NCBI GenBank assembly: GCA_963809385.1
Contig: CAWEJL010000004.1
Coordinates: 496,001 to 560,000 of the forward strand
Direction: 5' to 3'
Origin: JAKAIY01 sp963809385
GTDB lineage: Bacteria > Chloroflexota > Ktedonobacteria > Ktedonobacterales > JADMIN01
DNA: 64,000 nt
Shown: piece after piece, positions 9,301 through 17,423 of the stretch
How positions within the stretch are numbered: position 1 is the stretch's first letter
Layout: each line of letters begins with the position of its first letter
Translations under genes and position numbers: made by a program
Notes under the pieces: generated by a model
Databases searched by the model: none
Seen by the model: the letters and a program-made list of their open reading frames with translations, nothing else
Told to the model about the DNA's origin: nothing

Positions 9301-10228
9301 CGCTGTTCGGGACCTTCGCCCAGCCGAGATTACCGTCACCGAGGTAATAGCCGAGCAGCCAGGCGATCTCCTCATCCAGCCGCACGCCCGCCACCGTCCG
9401 GTACTCCGTGTGGGGCCAGCGGTCGCGCACGCTCGCGTTCGGCGTCAGCAGGATGTCACCGGGGGCCAGTTCATCCGCGCGCCGCTCCACCAGCCGCCCG
9501 CCATCGAAGACCATGAACGGGTGCCAACAGCTCGTCGTGACCTCCAGCCCATTCGCGCCGTGTACCCGGACCTGGTTCTCCAGCGCCACGTCATAGCGCC
9601 AGAGGTGGGTGATCTGGGCGGGCTCGTAGGAGCCGTCCGCCGAGTTGAGCGCCATCGTGCGGATGTTCAAGTCGCGCACGTCCATGGTGGCGTGATCGCT
9701 GTGGATCTCTTCTGCCCTGCCAGTGGCGCGCACGCGGTCATAGAGCGTCGCGATCGTCTCGACGCCGCAGAACGTCGTGAAGACGTGCGCGTCGCCGGAG
9801 ATGCAGCCACCGCCGGACTGATGGATCAGCGCGGCGTGCTTGACGGCGTCGAAAATGCCCTCCAGGCTATCGGGGACCGGCACTACATAGCAGGCCGAAA
9901 GCTGGAGATTGTTGCCCTTGCCAGCGTTCATCAGCGTCGGCGAGTTTGGCAGAAACTGGTGGCTCACCATCACGTCATAGAACTGCGTGGCGATCTCGTC
10001 CGCCGTCAGTCCGTTGGGGTCTTTCCACTGCTTCTCCGCCTCGGCCACCGCGCGCGCCACGCGCCAGGCCATATCGTCGGCGGACTCGACCACCACACCC
10101 TCCGCGTCACGCAGCAAATACCGCTCGCGCAATACACGAGTCGCCGCCTCAGACCACGCGCCCGCCTTACTCCGCGTCGCGGTCCCGCGTGAATCGCCTG
10201 CGGGATTGTCTTTCCTGTTCTTCACCAC
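6361..10228 (-). CDS. nrdJ: Class II ribonucleotide reductase NrdJ (intein, frameshift)
   Basis: Adenosylcobalamin-dependent reductase making dNTPs. The N-extein (1-141) ends in HQSGGG. A 477-aa intein follows, then TGFSFSRLRP, the catalytic NPCGEQ and CNLGSINL motifs, a TSCPD-like region and a C-terminal zinc ribbon (CPQC...CKKCVSC) with the redox cysteines. Start is GTG at 10228, 5 nt after AGGGGGC. The frame breaks between about 6960 and 7020 in a Pro/Ala linker: the C-terminal part is one base out of phase, as if one base were extra. Both parts look intact, so a sequencing indel is likelier than a dead gene. Confidence 0.95.
8375..9805 (-). other. Intein with LAGLIDADG endonuclease inside NrdJ
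   Basis: Residues 142-618 of the precursor. It begins with the splice nucleophile Cys (CISGDAHVF) directly after GGG and ends in TAIHN, with Thr as the +1 extein residue. The block B-like motif SCWHP and C-terminal block FYDFTVADHSTYLAG are present. Two dodecapeptide motifs, LLGYYLGDGNL and FLAGLVDSDGYVD, mark a DOD homing endonuclease that retains acidic residues in both. The insertion sits in the conserved GGG/TGFSFS segment of the reductase. Protein splicing and homing are inferred from intact motifs. Confidence 0.95.
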
Positions 10229-10401
10229 AGCCCCCTGACGCCTGTCGCCAGCCGTCCTCGGCTCTTACCGCGAGCCAGCCACACTACACCAATCGCCATG
10301 TCTACACGCAGACCGCTACCCCGTCGCCAGCAAGGTCACCCGGCGGTCATCCCAAACCACCCGCGAGGGGTCTCTAAGGGATCTCGCTAGCGCGCTCTCC
10401 T

Positions 10402-10430
10402 ATTGTGACGCCTACATCTAGTAAAATCAA
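10402..10430 (-). promoter_or_regulatory. Probable nrdJ promoter
   Basis: On the minus strand TTGATT (10430-10425), 17-bp spacer, CACAAT (10407-10402). One NrdR box (10411-10422) occupies the spacer, which would allow direct repression. The start would leave a leader of about 170 nt. Confidence 0.5.
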
Positions 10431-10453
10431 GGGCCAAATCTCCTACATCTAGT
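10411..10453. promoter_or_regulatory. Tandem NrdR boxes
   Basis: The 12-mer CCTACATCTAGT occurs at 10411-10422 and 10442-10453, exactly 31 bp apart, or three helical turns. It matches the core of the NrdR box (ACACTAxATxTAGTGT type), and paired boxes at this spacing are the known arrangement before ribonucleotide reductase genes. nrdR is not in the window. The boxes lie about 180-225 bp before the nrdJ start. Confidence 0.75.
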
Positions 10454-10509
10454 GGTCTAGGGGAAATTCGCATAATTTCACTAGAGCAAGCGTCGAGTTA
10501 CCATAAGAC

Positions 10510-10581
10510 GTGACACACGCCCGCTTCTTGGGCTACAATGACCGCCTGTCCACTCCCCCATTGTGGGGGTCATAGGACAGG
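10510..10581 (+). promoter_or_regulatory. cinA promoter and 5' leader hairpin
   Basis: GTGACA (10510-10515), 18-bp spacer, TACAAT (10534-10539). Immediately after the predicted start is a hairpin: CCTGTCC (10545-10551) pairs with GGACAGG (10575-10581), with a CCCCCA/TGGGGG helix inside. The hairpin at the very 5' end could protect the mRNA or be recognised by a regulator. The leader to the ATG is about 150 nt. Confidence 0.5.
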
Positions 10582-10693
10582 ACCGGGGAGAATGGATAGC
10601 GCGGCGGCGCTTCCGTAGCCCGTATCGGCTACAATCCGAGTTGGTCGCCACAGCGGGCGAGATGGCATATCAACGAGGGCGGTGAGTGAGACG

Positions 10694-11930
10694 ATGCGTG
10701 CGGAAATTCTCTCTATCGGGGCGGAGCTGCTGCTGGGGCAGATCACTGATACCAACGCGACCTATCTGGCCCGGAGCCTCGCCGCGCTCGGCATTGACCT
10801 CTTCTTCGTCTCGCAGGTTGGCGACAACCTGGAACGCCTCAGCGAAACGGTAAGCCGCGCCCGCGACCGGGCGGACGTGGTCATCGCCACTGGCGGCCTC
10901 GGCCCCACCGAGGACGACCTGACGCGCGAGGCGATCTGCGCCGCGCTCGGTGAGACGCCAGCGGTGGACCCCACGCTCGAAGCCGAGCTACGCGGGTTCT
11001 TCACCGAGCGCGGCATCACCATGCCGGAACGCAATCTCAAGCAGGCCTGGCTGATTCCCTCCGCCACGCCGCTGGCCAACCCGCGCGGCACCGCGCCCGG
11101 CTGGTGGGTCGAGCGCGACGGCAAGGTCATCATCGCCATGCCCGGCGTGCCATCCGAGATGATGCGCATGTGGGAGCATGAGGCGCTGCCCCGCCTGCGC
11201 GAGCGCGCGGGCGAGACGCTCTTCACCCGCATCCTGCGTGTGGCGGGCGTGGGCGAGTCCACCGTCGAGCAGCGGCTGGGCGAGCTCACGCACAGCCTCA
11301 ATCCCACCATCGCCACCTACGCCAAGCAGCGACGCGGTGGACGTGCGCATCACCGCCAAGGCCGCCACCGAGGAGGAGGCGCGCGCCCAGGTGGAGACGC
11401 TAGAGGCGCGGGCGCGGGCGGCCATCGGCGAGCGCAACGTCTTCGGCGTGGACAGCGACACCCCGGCGAGCGTTCTGCTGCGCGCCCTTACCGAGCGCGG
11501 GCTGACGCTGGCGGCGATGGAGTCCTGCACGGGCGGGCTGCTGGCCAGCCTGATTACCGATGTCCCCGGCTCCTCCGCCACGTTCCGGGGCGGCATCGTC
11601 TCCTACGCGACCGACGTGAAGGGCAGCGAAGGCGTGCCACAGGAGATTCTGGCGGCGCATGGCGCGGTGAGCGTGGAGACGGCGCGGGCGATGGCTCAGG
11701 CGGCGCGCGCGCGGCTGGGCGCCTCGGTCGGCGTCGGCGTCACCGGCGTGGCGGGGCCAGACGAGCAGGAAGGCAAGCCAGTCGGCACGGTCCACATCGC
11801 CGTCGCGGCGGATTGGGGCGCGCGCGACACCAGCCAGCTGTACCGTGGTGGGCGCGGCGATATCAAGTCCCGCACGGCCTATACCGCGCTCAACCTGCTG
11901 CGGCTGTTTCTGGTGGATGCGGCGAGCTAG
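10694..11930 (+). CDS. cinA: CinA family protein (frameshifted)
   Basis: About 412 aa if the frame is repaired. The N-terminal MoaB/MogA-like domain (MRAEILSIGAELLLGQI, ATGGLGPTEDD, MPGVPSEM) and the C-terminal NMN deamidase PncC domain (ESCTGGLLAS, GVGVTGVAGP) are both present. The frame changes near 11325-11335: after ATYAKQ the protein continues DAVDVRITAKA only one base out of phase, as if one base were extra. CinA links NMN recycling and competence. The start at ATG 10694 matches the family N-terminus; GTG 10682 is upstream in frame. Confidence 0.9.
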
Positions 11931-12405
11931 ACACAGCGGCGGACAGCGCTCGACGGTAGCGTCCGCTAGCATGAGCATATCGTTATCGAGCGTCCCGGCG
12001 CCGCAATCCGCTCAGTGTTCTTGCGCGTCTCATGGATGGGCGCGTTGTCTACCCCCAGACAATCCGGGGGAACTCTGGCTATTTCTCAATTGGCGCGACC
12101 GATAGTCTCACTTAACCAGGCCCATATTCCTTATCTTCAATTCAGGCAAGTCTTATACTGCACTTATCTTTATGCTGCATACTGGTGGCGACGGTTGATT
12201 GTCACGACTATGCGAGCCATGCGTCTCTCTCCCGGATCTCGCGCTTCCGCCTATCCCCTATACCGGCTATCTCCTACTATCTACGCGTCAATCGTCACAC
12301 ACAGCTTACCCGCACGTACCCCAAACGCTGGTCATCGTGAGGTGTCATCGGATGACACGTCCACCGTGCTATCCGTCGCAGTCTGGGAAAACAAGGAGCA
12401 GCGGG
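11931..12405. other. Intergenic region, 475 bp
   Basis: No gene recognised. A short CCCCC/GGGGG hairpin (12052-12070) without a U-tract could end cinA. The stretch 12090-12210 is richer in A+T than its surroundings and probably contains the mpgS promoter, but I find no confident -35/-10 pair. AAGGAG at 12393-12398 is the mpgS ribosome site. Confidence 0.35.
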
Positions 12406-13530
12406 ATGGACATCGAGACTCTTCGTCTACCAAGCGTCATGGATGCTGATCGCTTTGGCGACGTGGACTACTTCGTGCGCCACACAGCCTTCGTCATCTG
12501 CCACAAATCGGAGCCAGTAGACACACTGCTGACGATCCTGCGCTACATCCCCGCCGGCAGTCCACGCATTGTCGTCACGAACTGCCCGCCCAGAATGCTC
12601 CCGCAGCTGAGCTACGAACTGGGCAGGGAGCTCACATCGCGTGGCGATACCTACCTCATTCACCAGAAAGATGAGCGCTTCGCTCACTTCTTCCAGGAGT
12701 GCGGCGTCTCCCATATCCTTGACGCGAGCGGCGCAGTGGCGAATGGCAAAGGCGAAGGCATGTACATTGGGGCCATTCTCGCGGCGCTTCTGGGCATCGC
12801 GGAATGGATCGTCTACTTCGACGCCGATAACTACGCCCCCAGCGCCCTGCTCGAGTACATCCTCGCCATGGGCCAGTTATTCACGTCGTCCGCTGGCGCC
12901 TACCCGTCGTATAGGGGCTACCGGGAATATTCGGAGCGCGCGCCGCTGCATAACATACGTATCTGCTGGGCCTCAAAGCCTCATTATGATGGGGTGACAT
13001 TTACGCCCCAGCCACAGGTCCTCGGCCGCTGTACGCAAGTCATCGCACCCTTGTGCGATGAACTGCTGCGCGCGTGGATGCCAGAGTTCAATCAACGGCT
13101 GCTCGCGCCAAATGCTGGCGAGCAAGGGATGACCATGGCCGCGGCTACGGCGCTGCGCTTCTCGTCGGGTTTCTCAATTGAGACATTTCAGCTGCTCGAA
13201 CTCGCGTTCACCAGCGCCCGGCGCAGCGGCGCCACAGCAGCGCGCGTGCGACTACAGCAGTATCTCTCGGGCAGTCCGCACTTGCACGAAAAGAAGGATG
13301 AGGCCCACATCCGGGGCATGATCGCTGAAAGTCTTGGGAGCTTCCTCGCTTTTCGGCGTCATTTGCCACCATGCCTGTTGTCACGCATCGCTGAACTCGC
13401 GAGCGAGCTCGACGTCCACCTGGCGCGCCCCGCAACGTATCCCGCCATTCGCCGCTTGCCGCTCGCGCGCTATGGCGACTTTCCAGCCCAATTCCGGCTG
13501 GACGCGAGCGTGAAAGACGTGCCAGCATGA
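12406..13530 (+). CDS. mpgS: Mannosyl-3-phosphoglycerate synthase
   Basis: 374 aa, GT55-type glycosyltransferase that makes mannosyl-3-phosphoglycerate from GDP-mannose and 3-phosphoglycerate, the first step to the compatible solute mannosylglycerate. Motifs in family order: CHKSEP (32-37), IHQKD (85-89), GKGEGM (114-119), the metal-binding DADN (139-142), NAGEQGMTM near 240, SSGFSIE near 260 and HLHEKKDEAH near 300. AAGGAG lies 7 nt before the ATG. No mannosyl-3-phosphoglycerate phosphatase is adjacent, and the synthase lacks a fused phosphatase domain. It hints at osmotic or heat stress adaptation. Confidence 0.88.
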   Translation: MDIETLRLPSVMDADRFGDVDYFVRHTAFVICHKSEPVDTLLTILRYIPAGSPRIVVTNCPPRMLPQLSYELGRELTSRGDTYLIHQKDERFAHFFQECGVSHILDASGAVANGKGEGMYIGAILAALLGIAEWIVYFDADNYAPSALLEYILAMGQLFTSSAGAYPSYRGYREYSERAPLHNIRICWASKPHYDGVTFTPQPQVLGRCTQVIAPLCDELLRAWMPEFNQRLLAPNAGEQGMTMAAATALRFSSGFSIETFQLLELAFTSARRSGATAARVRLQQYLSGSPHLHEKKDEAHIRGMIAESLGSFLAFRRHLPPCLLSRIAELASELDVHLARPATYPAIRRLPLARYGDFPAQFRLDASVKDVPA

Positions 13531-13576
13531 GGTAGCGCGCCGTACGCGCGAACGCCTGCGCCGCTGACATCACACC

Positions 13577-13621
13577 GCACGCAACCTGCTGCGTCTCTTC
13601 CTGGCGAACGCGGCGAGCTAG
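13577..13621 (+). pseudogene. Remnant copy of the cinA 3' end
   Basis: The 39 nt ending in TAG at 13621 align with the last 39 nt of cinA (11892-11930) with 6 mismatches; three are synonymous and the peptide NLLRLFL-x-x-AAS is kept. No start or upstream cinA sequence is attached. It looks like a decayed duplicate of the cinA tail on the far side of mpgS. Confidence 0.55.
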
Positions 13622-13701
13622 CGGCGGCCATCCCACCGCATCCGGGCGCCCCTGGCTGGCGAGCTGCGGCCCACGTGCGTTGCGGTGGCGTTCCGATATC
13701 A

Positions 13702-13770
13702 CCTTCCTGAACGGGAACAGTGTCCCAGCCATGCTCCAAAGTGTGAGACAAATGTATCCGTTCAGGAAGG
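13702..13770. promoter_or_regulatory. 13-bp inverted repeat covering the ribosome site
   Basis: CCTTCCTGAACGG (13702-13714) and CCGTTCAGGAAGG (13758-13770) are perfect reverse complements 43 nt apart. The right arm contains AGGAAGG, the ribosome site for the gene starting at 13778, so pairing in mRNA would hide it; alternatively the repeat is a protein operator. Confidence 0.6.
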
Positions 13771-13777
13771 GGCTGAG

Positions 13778-14347
13778 ATGCGAAAACTCGTTGTGTCGGA
13801 GTTCGTGACGCTGGATGGTGTCATGGAGGGCCCCGGGCCGATTGACCCATTCCCACAGGCGGGCTGGAGTATGCCCTATGGCGGCCCGGAAACTGGCAAG
13901 CTCAAGCTCGACGAACTGTTCGCCAGCGACGCGCTGCTGCTAGGGCGCGTGACCTACGAGGGGTTCGCCGCCGCCTGGCCCGGCAGGACCGATGAGATGG
14001 GCTTTGCGGACCGCATGAACGGCATCCCGAAGTATGTCGTCTCCACGACGCTGGCGAGCGGCTCGTGGAACAACTCACACATCATCCGTGATGGCGCCGT
14101 CGAAGCGATTCAGGCGCTCAAGGAGCAGCCGGGCCAGGACATCCTCGTCGCGGGCAGTGGCGCGCTCATCCAGACGCTGATGGCGCACAGCCTGGTGGAC
14201 GAATACCGCCTGCTGGTCTATCCCGTCGTGCTGGGCAGTGGCAAGCGGCTCTTCAAGGACGGCGCGGAGGCGACGCTCACGCTCATCGAGGCGCGCTCGT
14301 TCCCCGGTGGGGTCACGCTGCTGCGCTACGCGCCCGCGAAGAAGTAG
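13778..14347 (+). CDS. RibD C-terminal/DHFR-like reductase
   Basis: 189 aa. The dihydrofolate-reductase-like fold of the RibD C-terminal family is marked by MRKLVVSEFVTLDGVME, LLLGRVTYEGFAAAWP, KYVVST and ILVAGSGALIQTLMA, with LLVYPVVLGSGKRLF at the end. Stand-alone members are NAD(P)H-dependent reductases of unknown substrate. The ATG is chosen at MRKL because AGGAAGG precedes it; the open frame extends 31 codons upstream across the inverted repeat. A serine hydrolase follows 38 nt later on the same strand. Confidence 0.88.
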   Translation: MRKLVVSEFVTLDGVMEGPGPIDPFPQAGWSMPYGGPETGKLKLDELFASDALLLGRVTYEGFAAAWPGRTDEMGFADRMNGIPKYVVSTTLASGSWNNSHIIRDGAVEAIQALKEQPGQDILVAGSGALIQTLMAHSLVDEYRLLVYPVVLGSGKRLFKDGAEATLTLIEARSFPGGVTLLRYAPAKK

Positions 14348-14384
14348 TGCGCGCTTCCATGAGCGGGGGATTATCCTGAAGACA

Positions 14385-15610
14385 ATGAAAGAAGCAATCA
14401 CAATGGGCGTTGGCGGGCTTTCAGGGGCGCGGCTGGGCCGCGTGCGTGAGGTGATGGCGGGCTATGTCGAGCGCGGCGACGTTCCGGGGCTGGTATGGCT
14501 GATCGCCCGGCGGGGCGAGGTCCATGTGGATTATACGGGCGCGCTGGCAGTGGGCGGCGCCAACCACCCCATCCAGCGCGATAGCATCTTCCGCATCTCC
14601 TCGATGACCAAGCCCGTCGCGGCGGTGGCGGCGATGATCCTGGTGGAGGAGTGCAAGCTGCGGCTGGACGAGCCGGTGGACCGTCTGCTGCCGGAGCTGG
14701 CCAACCGCCAGGTGTTGCAGCGGCTGGATGGCCCGCTGGACGAGACCATGCCCGCGAACCGGCCCATCACCGTCCGCGACTTGCTGACCTTCACGATGGG
14801 CTTTGGACTGGTGTTCGCGTCGCCCGACACCCACCCCATCCTGCGCGCGGTGGACGAGTTGCGCCTTGGCCAGGGCGCCCCCGCGCCTGACGTCCCGCCC
14901 GATCCCGATGCGTGGATGCGCCGCCTGGGAACGCTGCCGCTGATGGCCCAGCCGGGCGAGCAGTGGATGTACAACACCAGCGCCGATGCGCTGGGTGTCC
15001 TGATCGCGCGGGCCTCAGGCCAGCCGCTGGAGGAGTTCCTGCGCGAGCGTATCTTCGCGCCGCTCGGCATGAAAGATACCAGCTTCAGCGTTCCCGCTGA
15101 CAAACTGGACCGCTTGCCGGTCAGTTACTGGCGGAACTACATGAGCGGCGCGGTAGAGGTGTACGATGAGCCGGCTGGCCAGTGGAGCCATCCTCCCGCG
15201 TTCCCATCCGCCGCCGGTGGCCTGGTCTCGACGGCTGACGACTACCTGGCCTTCGGGCAGATGATGCTCGACCAGGGCAGCTACAGCGGCGGACGCATCC
15301 TCTCGCGGCTCTCGGTCGAGACGATGACCACCGATCAGCTGACGCCTGGACAGAAAGCGAACAGCCTGGTCCCTGGCTTTTGGGATAGCCATGGCTGGGG
15401 CTTCGGCATGTCCATCACCACCCGGCGCGACGATATTTCATCGGTCCCCGGTCGCTATGGCTGGGACGGCGGCATGGGCACGTCCTGGTACACCGACCCC
15501 CACGAGAGATGGTCACCATCCTGATGACCCAGCGCAACTGGGATAGCGCCAGCCCGCCCCCTATCGTCCGCGACTTCTGGACGCTGGCCTACCAGGCGAT
15601 CGACGACTGA
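14385..15610 (+). CDS. Serine hydrolase, beta-lactamase family (frameshifted)
   Basis: About 408 aa if repaired. A class C beta-lactamase/DD-peptidase-like fold: SMTK nucleophile motif near residue 67, YNT tyrosine motif, then HGWGFGMS near the end. The frame breaks at the C5 run around 15497-15501: DGGMGTSWYTDP is followed one phase over by EMVTILMTQRNWD and a normal C-terminus to TGA at 15610, as if one base were missing. A homopolymer sequencing error is the simplest cause. Start may be 14385 or 14403. No signal peptide, so likely a cytoplasmic esterase-like enzyme. Confidence 0.85.
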
Positions 15611-15639
15611 GACCGAAACGCTATCAGCCCGCCTCCACC

Positions 15640-15704
15640 GCGAGGTAGCGGCGTGGCGGACTGCCTTCGCGAGGTAGCGGCGTGGTGGACTGCCTTTTGC
15701 GAGG
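15640..15704. repeat. 29-bp tandem repeat
   Basis: GCGAGGTAGCGGCGTGGCGG with the following CTGCCTT is repeated with one change at 15640 and 15669, and GCGAGG begins a third copy at 15699. It lies in the 224-bp gap after the serine hydrolase; purpose unknown. Confidence 0.7.
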
Positions 15705-15834
15705 AGCCACTTTTCCTTCCCGCTAAACGGCCTATCGTCATACGAGTATCGAGAGACCTGTTTCGTCCTCTTTTGCTGTTGCACTGGCCAGGCCACCAAC
15801 AGCGTCTTTTACCCAAAGGAAGGAGCGCCAGCAG

Positions 15835-16839
15835 ATGGCGACCAATCCACCCCAACGGCAGGCCTCGAAGCCAGACAAATCAGTCATACAGTGGCTGCTT
15901 GATTCTGACCCTTCGATCCGCTGGCAGGTGATGCGCGACCTGATCCATGCGCCTGCGGAGGAGGTAGCGGCCGAGCGCGCGAAGGTCGCCACCGAAGGCT
16001 GGGGCGCTCGGCTGCTCGCCCTCCAGGGGACCGATGGGGCGTGGGCTGACGCGGCGTGGAACCGCGGGTGGGACTCCACGATGCACGTCCTGTCGCTGCT
16101 GCGAGAGCTGGGCCTCGATCCCGCGAGCGACGAGGCGCGTCGTGCGGTGGGTCTGGTCCGCGACCGCGTGACGTGGCGGGGATGGGACTGGGATGGCGCG
16201 TGGCGAGGATTGGACTTTGACGGCGTCCCCTTCTTCGCGGGCGAGGTCGAGCCGTGCATCAACGGGCAGGTGGCGGCGAGCGGCGCCTACTTCGGCCAGG
16301 ATGTCCAGCGGATCATCGGCCGTCTGCTCGGCGAGCGGTTGCCCGACGGCGGCTGGAATTGCGAGGCCGAAAATGGCTCGACGCGGTCGTCGTTCAACAC
16401 CACGATCTGCGTGCTGGAAGCCCTGCTCGAATACGAGCAGGCCGGAGGGAGCGGCGCCGAGGTGACGGAGGCTCGCCTCCGTGGGCAGGAATACCTCCTC
16501 GAGCGCCACCTCCTCCGGCGGCGGACGACCGGTGAGATCATCGAGCGAGATCGCAAGGGCGACGCCGTCTGGACGCGCTTCGCCTTCCCGACCTGGTGGC
16601 ACTACGACGTGCTGCGGGGACTCGAATACCTGCGCAGAGCCGGCGCCACGCCAGACGAGCGCGTGGCCGAGGCGGTCGAGCTGGTCGCGTCCAAGCGCGA
16701 CGGCGACGGCCGGTGGCCGCTCGAGACCCAGTACCCCGGCGCGATGGCGGTCGAGGTGGACAAAGGCGAGGGCCAGCCGAGCCGGTGGATCACGCTGCGC
16801 GCCTTACGGGTGTTGGACTGGTATGCGGCAGGAGACTAG
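15835..16839 (+). CDS. Squalene-cyclase-like alpha/alpha toroid protein
   Basis: 334 aa. Repeated helical hairpins carry QW-like motifs (GTDGAWADAAW, LPDGGWNCEAENG, RDGDGRWPLE) as in the terpene cyclase/prenyltransferase toroid. The DXDD motif of squalene-hopene cyclase is not evident and the protein is half its length, so cyclase activity is doubtful. AAGGAAGGAG precedes the ATG. It is soluble, with no signal peptide. No isoprenoid genes adjoin it except a geranylgeranyl-reductase family gene two genes away. Confidence 0.7.
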   Translation: MATNPPQRQASKPDKSVIQWLLDSDPSIRWQVMRDLIHAPAEEVAAERAKVATEGWGARLLALQGTDGAWADAAWNRGWDSTMHVLSLLRELGLDPASDEARRAVGLVRDRVTWRGWDWDGAWRGLDFDGVPFFAGEVEPCINGQVAASGAYFGQDVQRIIGRLLGERLPDGGWNCEAENGSTRSSFNTTICVLEALLEYEQAGGSGAEVTEARLRGQEYLLERHLLRRRTTGEIIERDRKGDAVWTRFAFPTWWHYDVLRGLEYLRRAGATPDERVAEAVELVASKRDGDGRWPLETQYPGAMAVEVDKGEGQPSRWITLRALRVLDWYAAGD

Positions 16840-16924
16840 CGCAGATGCCGCTGGAAGGCGGCTGGAAGGCGGCTGGCAGCGAGCCGAAGCCTGATCGCAG
16901 TGTAGAGCACACACGCCACCGCTC

Positions 16925-17386
16925 TCAGCCCGCCGCCTCTTCTCCTGGCTGACGCGCCTCTTCGAGCAGGGCGATGACGCGCGCGAGGTCATGCCGGACG
17001 CGGTCTGGGGCGATGCGGCGGAACGCTTCGGCGGGTTCCAGCCACTCGTAGCGGTCGTGCTCGGCGTCCAGCGTGACCGGAGCGTCTTGTGGGGCTTCCG
17101 CCCAGTAGACGGCCCAGTCGGGTCCTCCGCAGGTCGTGGGGTGGATCGGCAGGGCGAGCCCAGCCTCCTCGGCAAGCTCGCGCTGCGCGCAGGAGCCGAC
17201 CGGCTCACCGGGCAGGCGCGCGCCGGAGGGCGTCGTCCATGCCCAGTCGCCTTCGTAGGCGCTTCCGTTGTGTTTTCGGTGCAGCAGGAGCAGGCGCAGA
17301 CTGGAACCCACCCGCTGGAAGACGACGATAGCGCAGCCATGCGGCTGCTCTTCGCTGATCGGCAGGCCATCCCAGGTCATACCCAT
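16925..17386 (-). CDS. Nudix hydrolase
   Basis: 153 aa. The Nudix box GARLPGE-x7-RELAEEAGL spans about residues 55-78 with all catalytic glutamates. The fold is otherwise short and single-domain: it hydrolyses a nucleoside diphosphate linked to some group X, not predictable here. The start is at 17386 or two codons later. It ends convergently with the toroid gene, 85 nt away. The reductase gene on the same strand ends only 38 nt upstream, so co-transcription with it is possible. Confidence 0.9.
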   Translation of the reverse strand: MGMTWDGLPISEEQPHGCAIVVFQRVGSSLRLLLLHRKHNGSAYEGDWAWTTPSGARLPGEPVGSCAQRELAEEAGLALPIHPTTCGGPDWAVYWAEAPQDAPVTLDAEHDRYEWLEPAEAFRRIAPDRVRHDLARVIALLEEARQPGEEAAG

Positions 17387-17423
17387 TCGCTGACTCCATG
17401 ATGAGATGATTGGGCCGCCGCCC

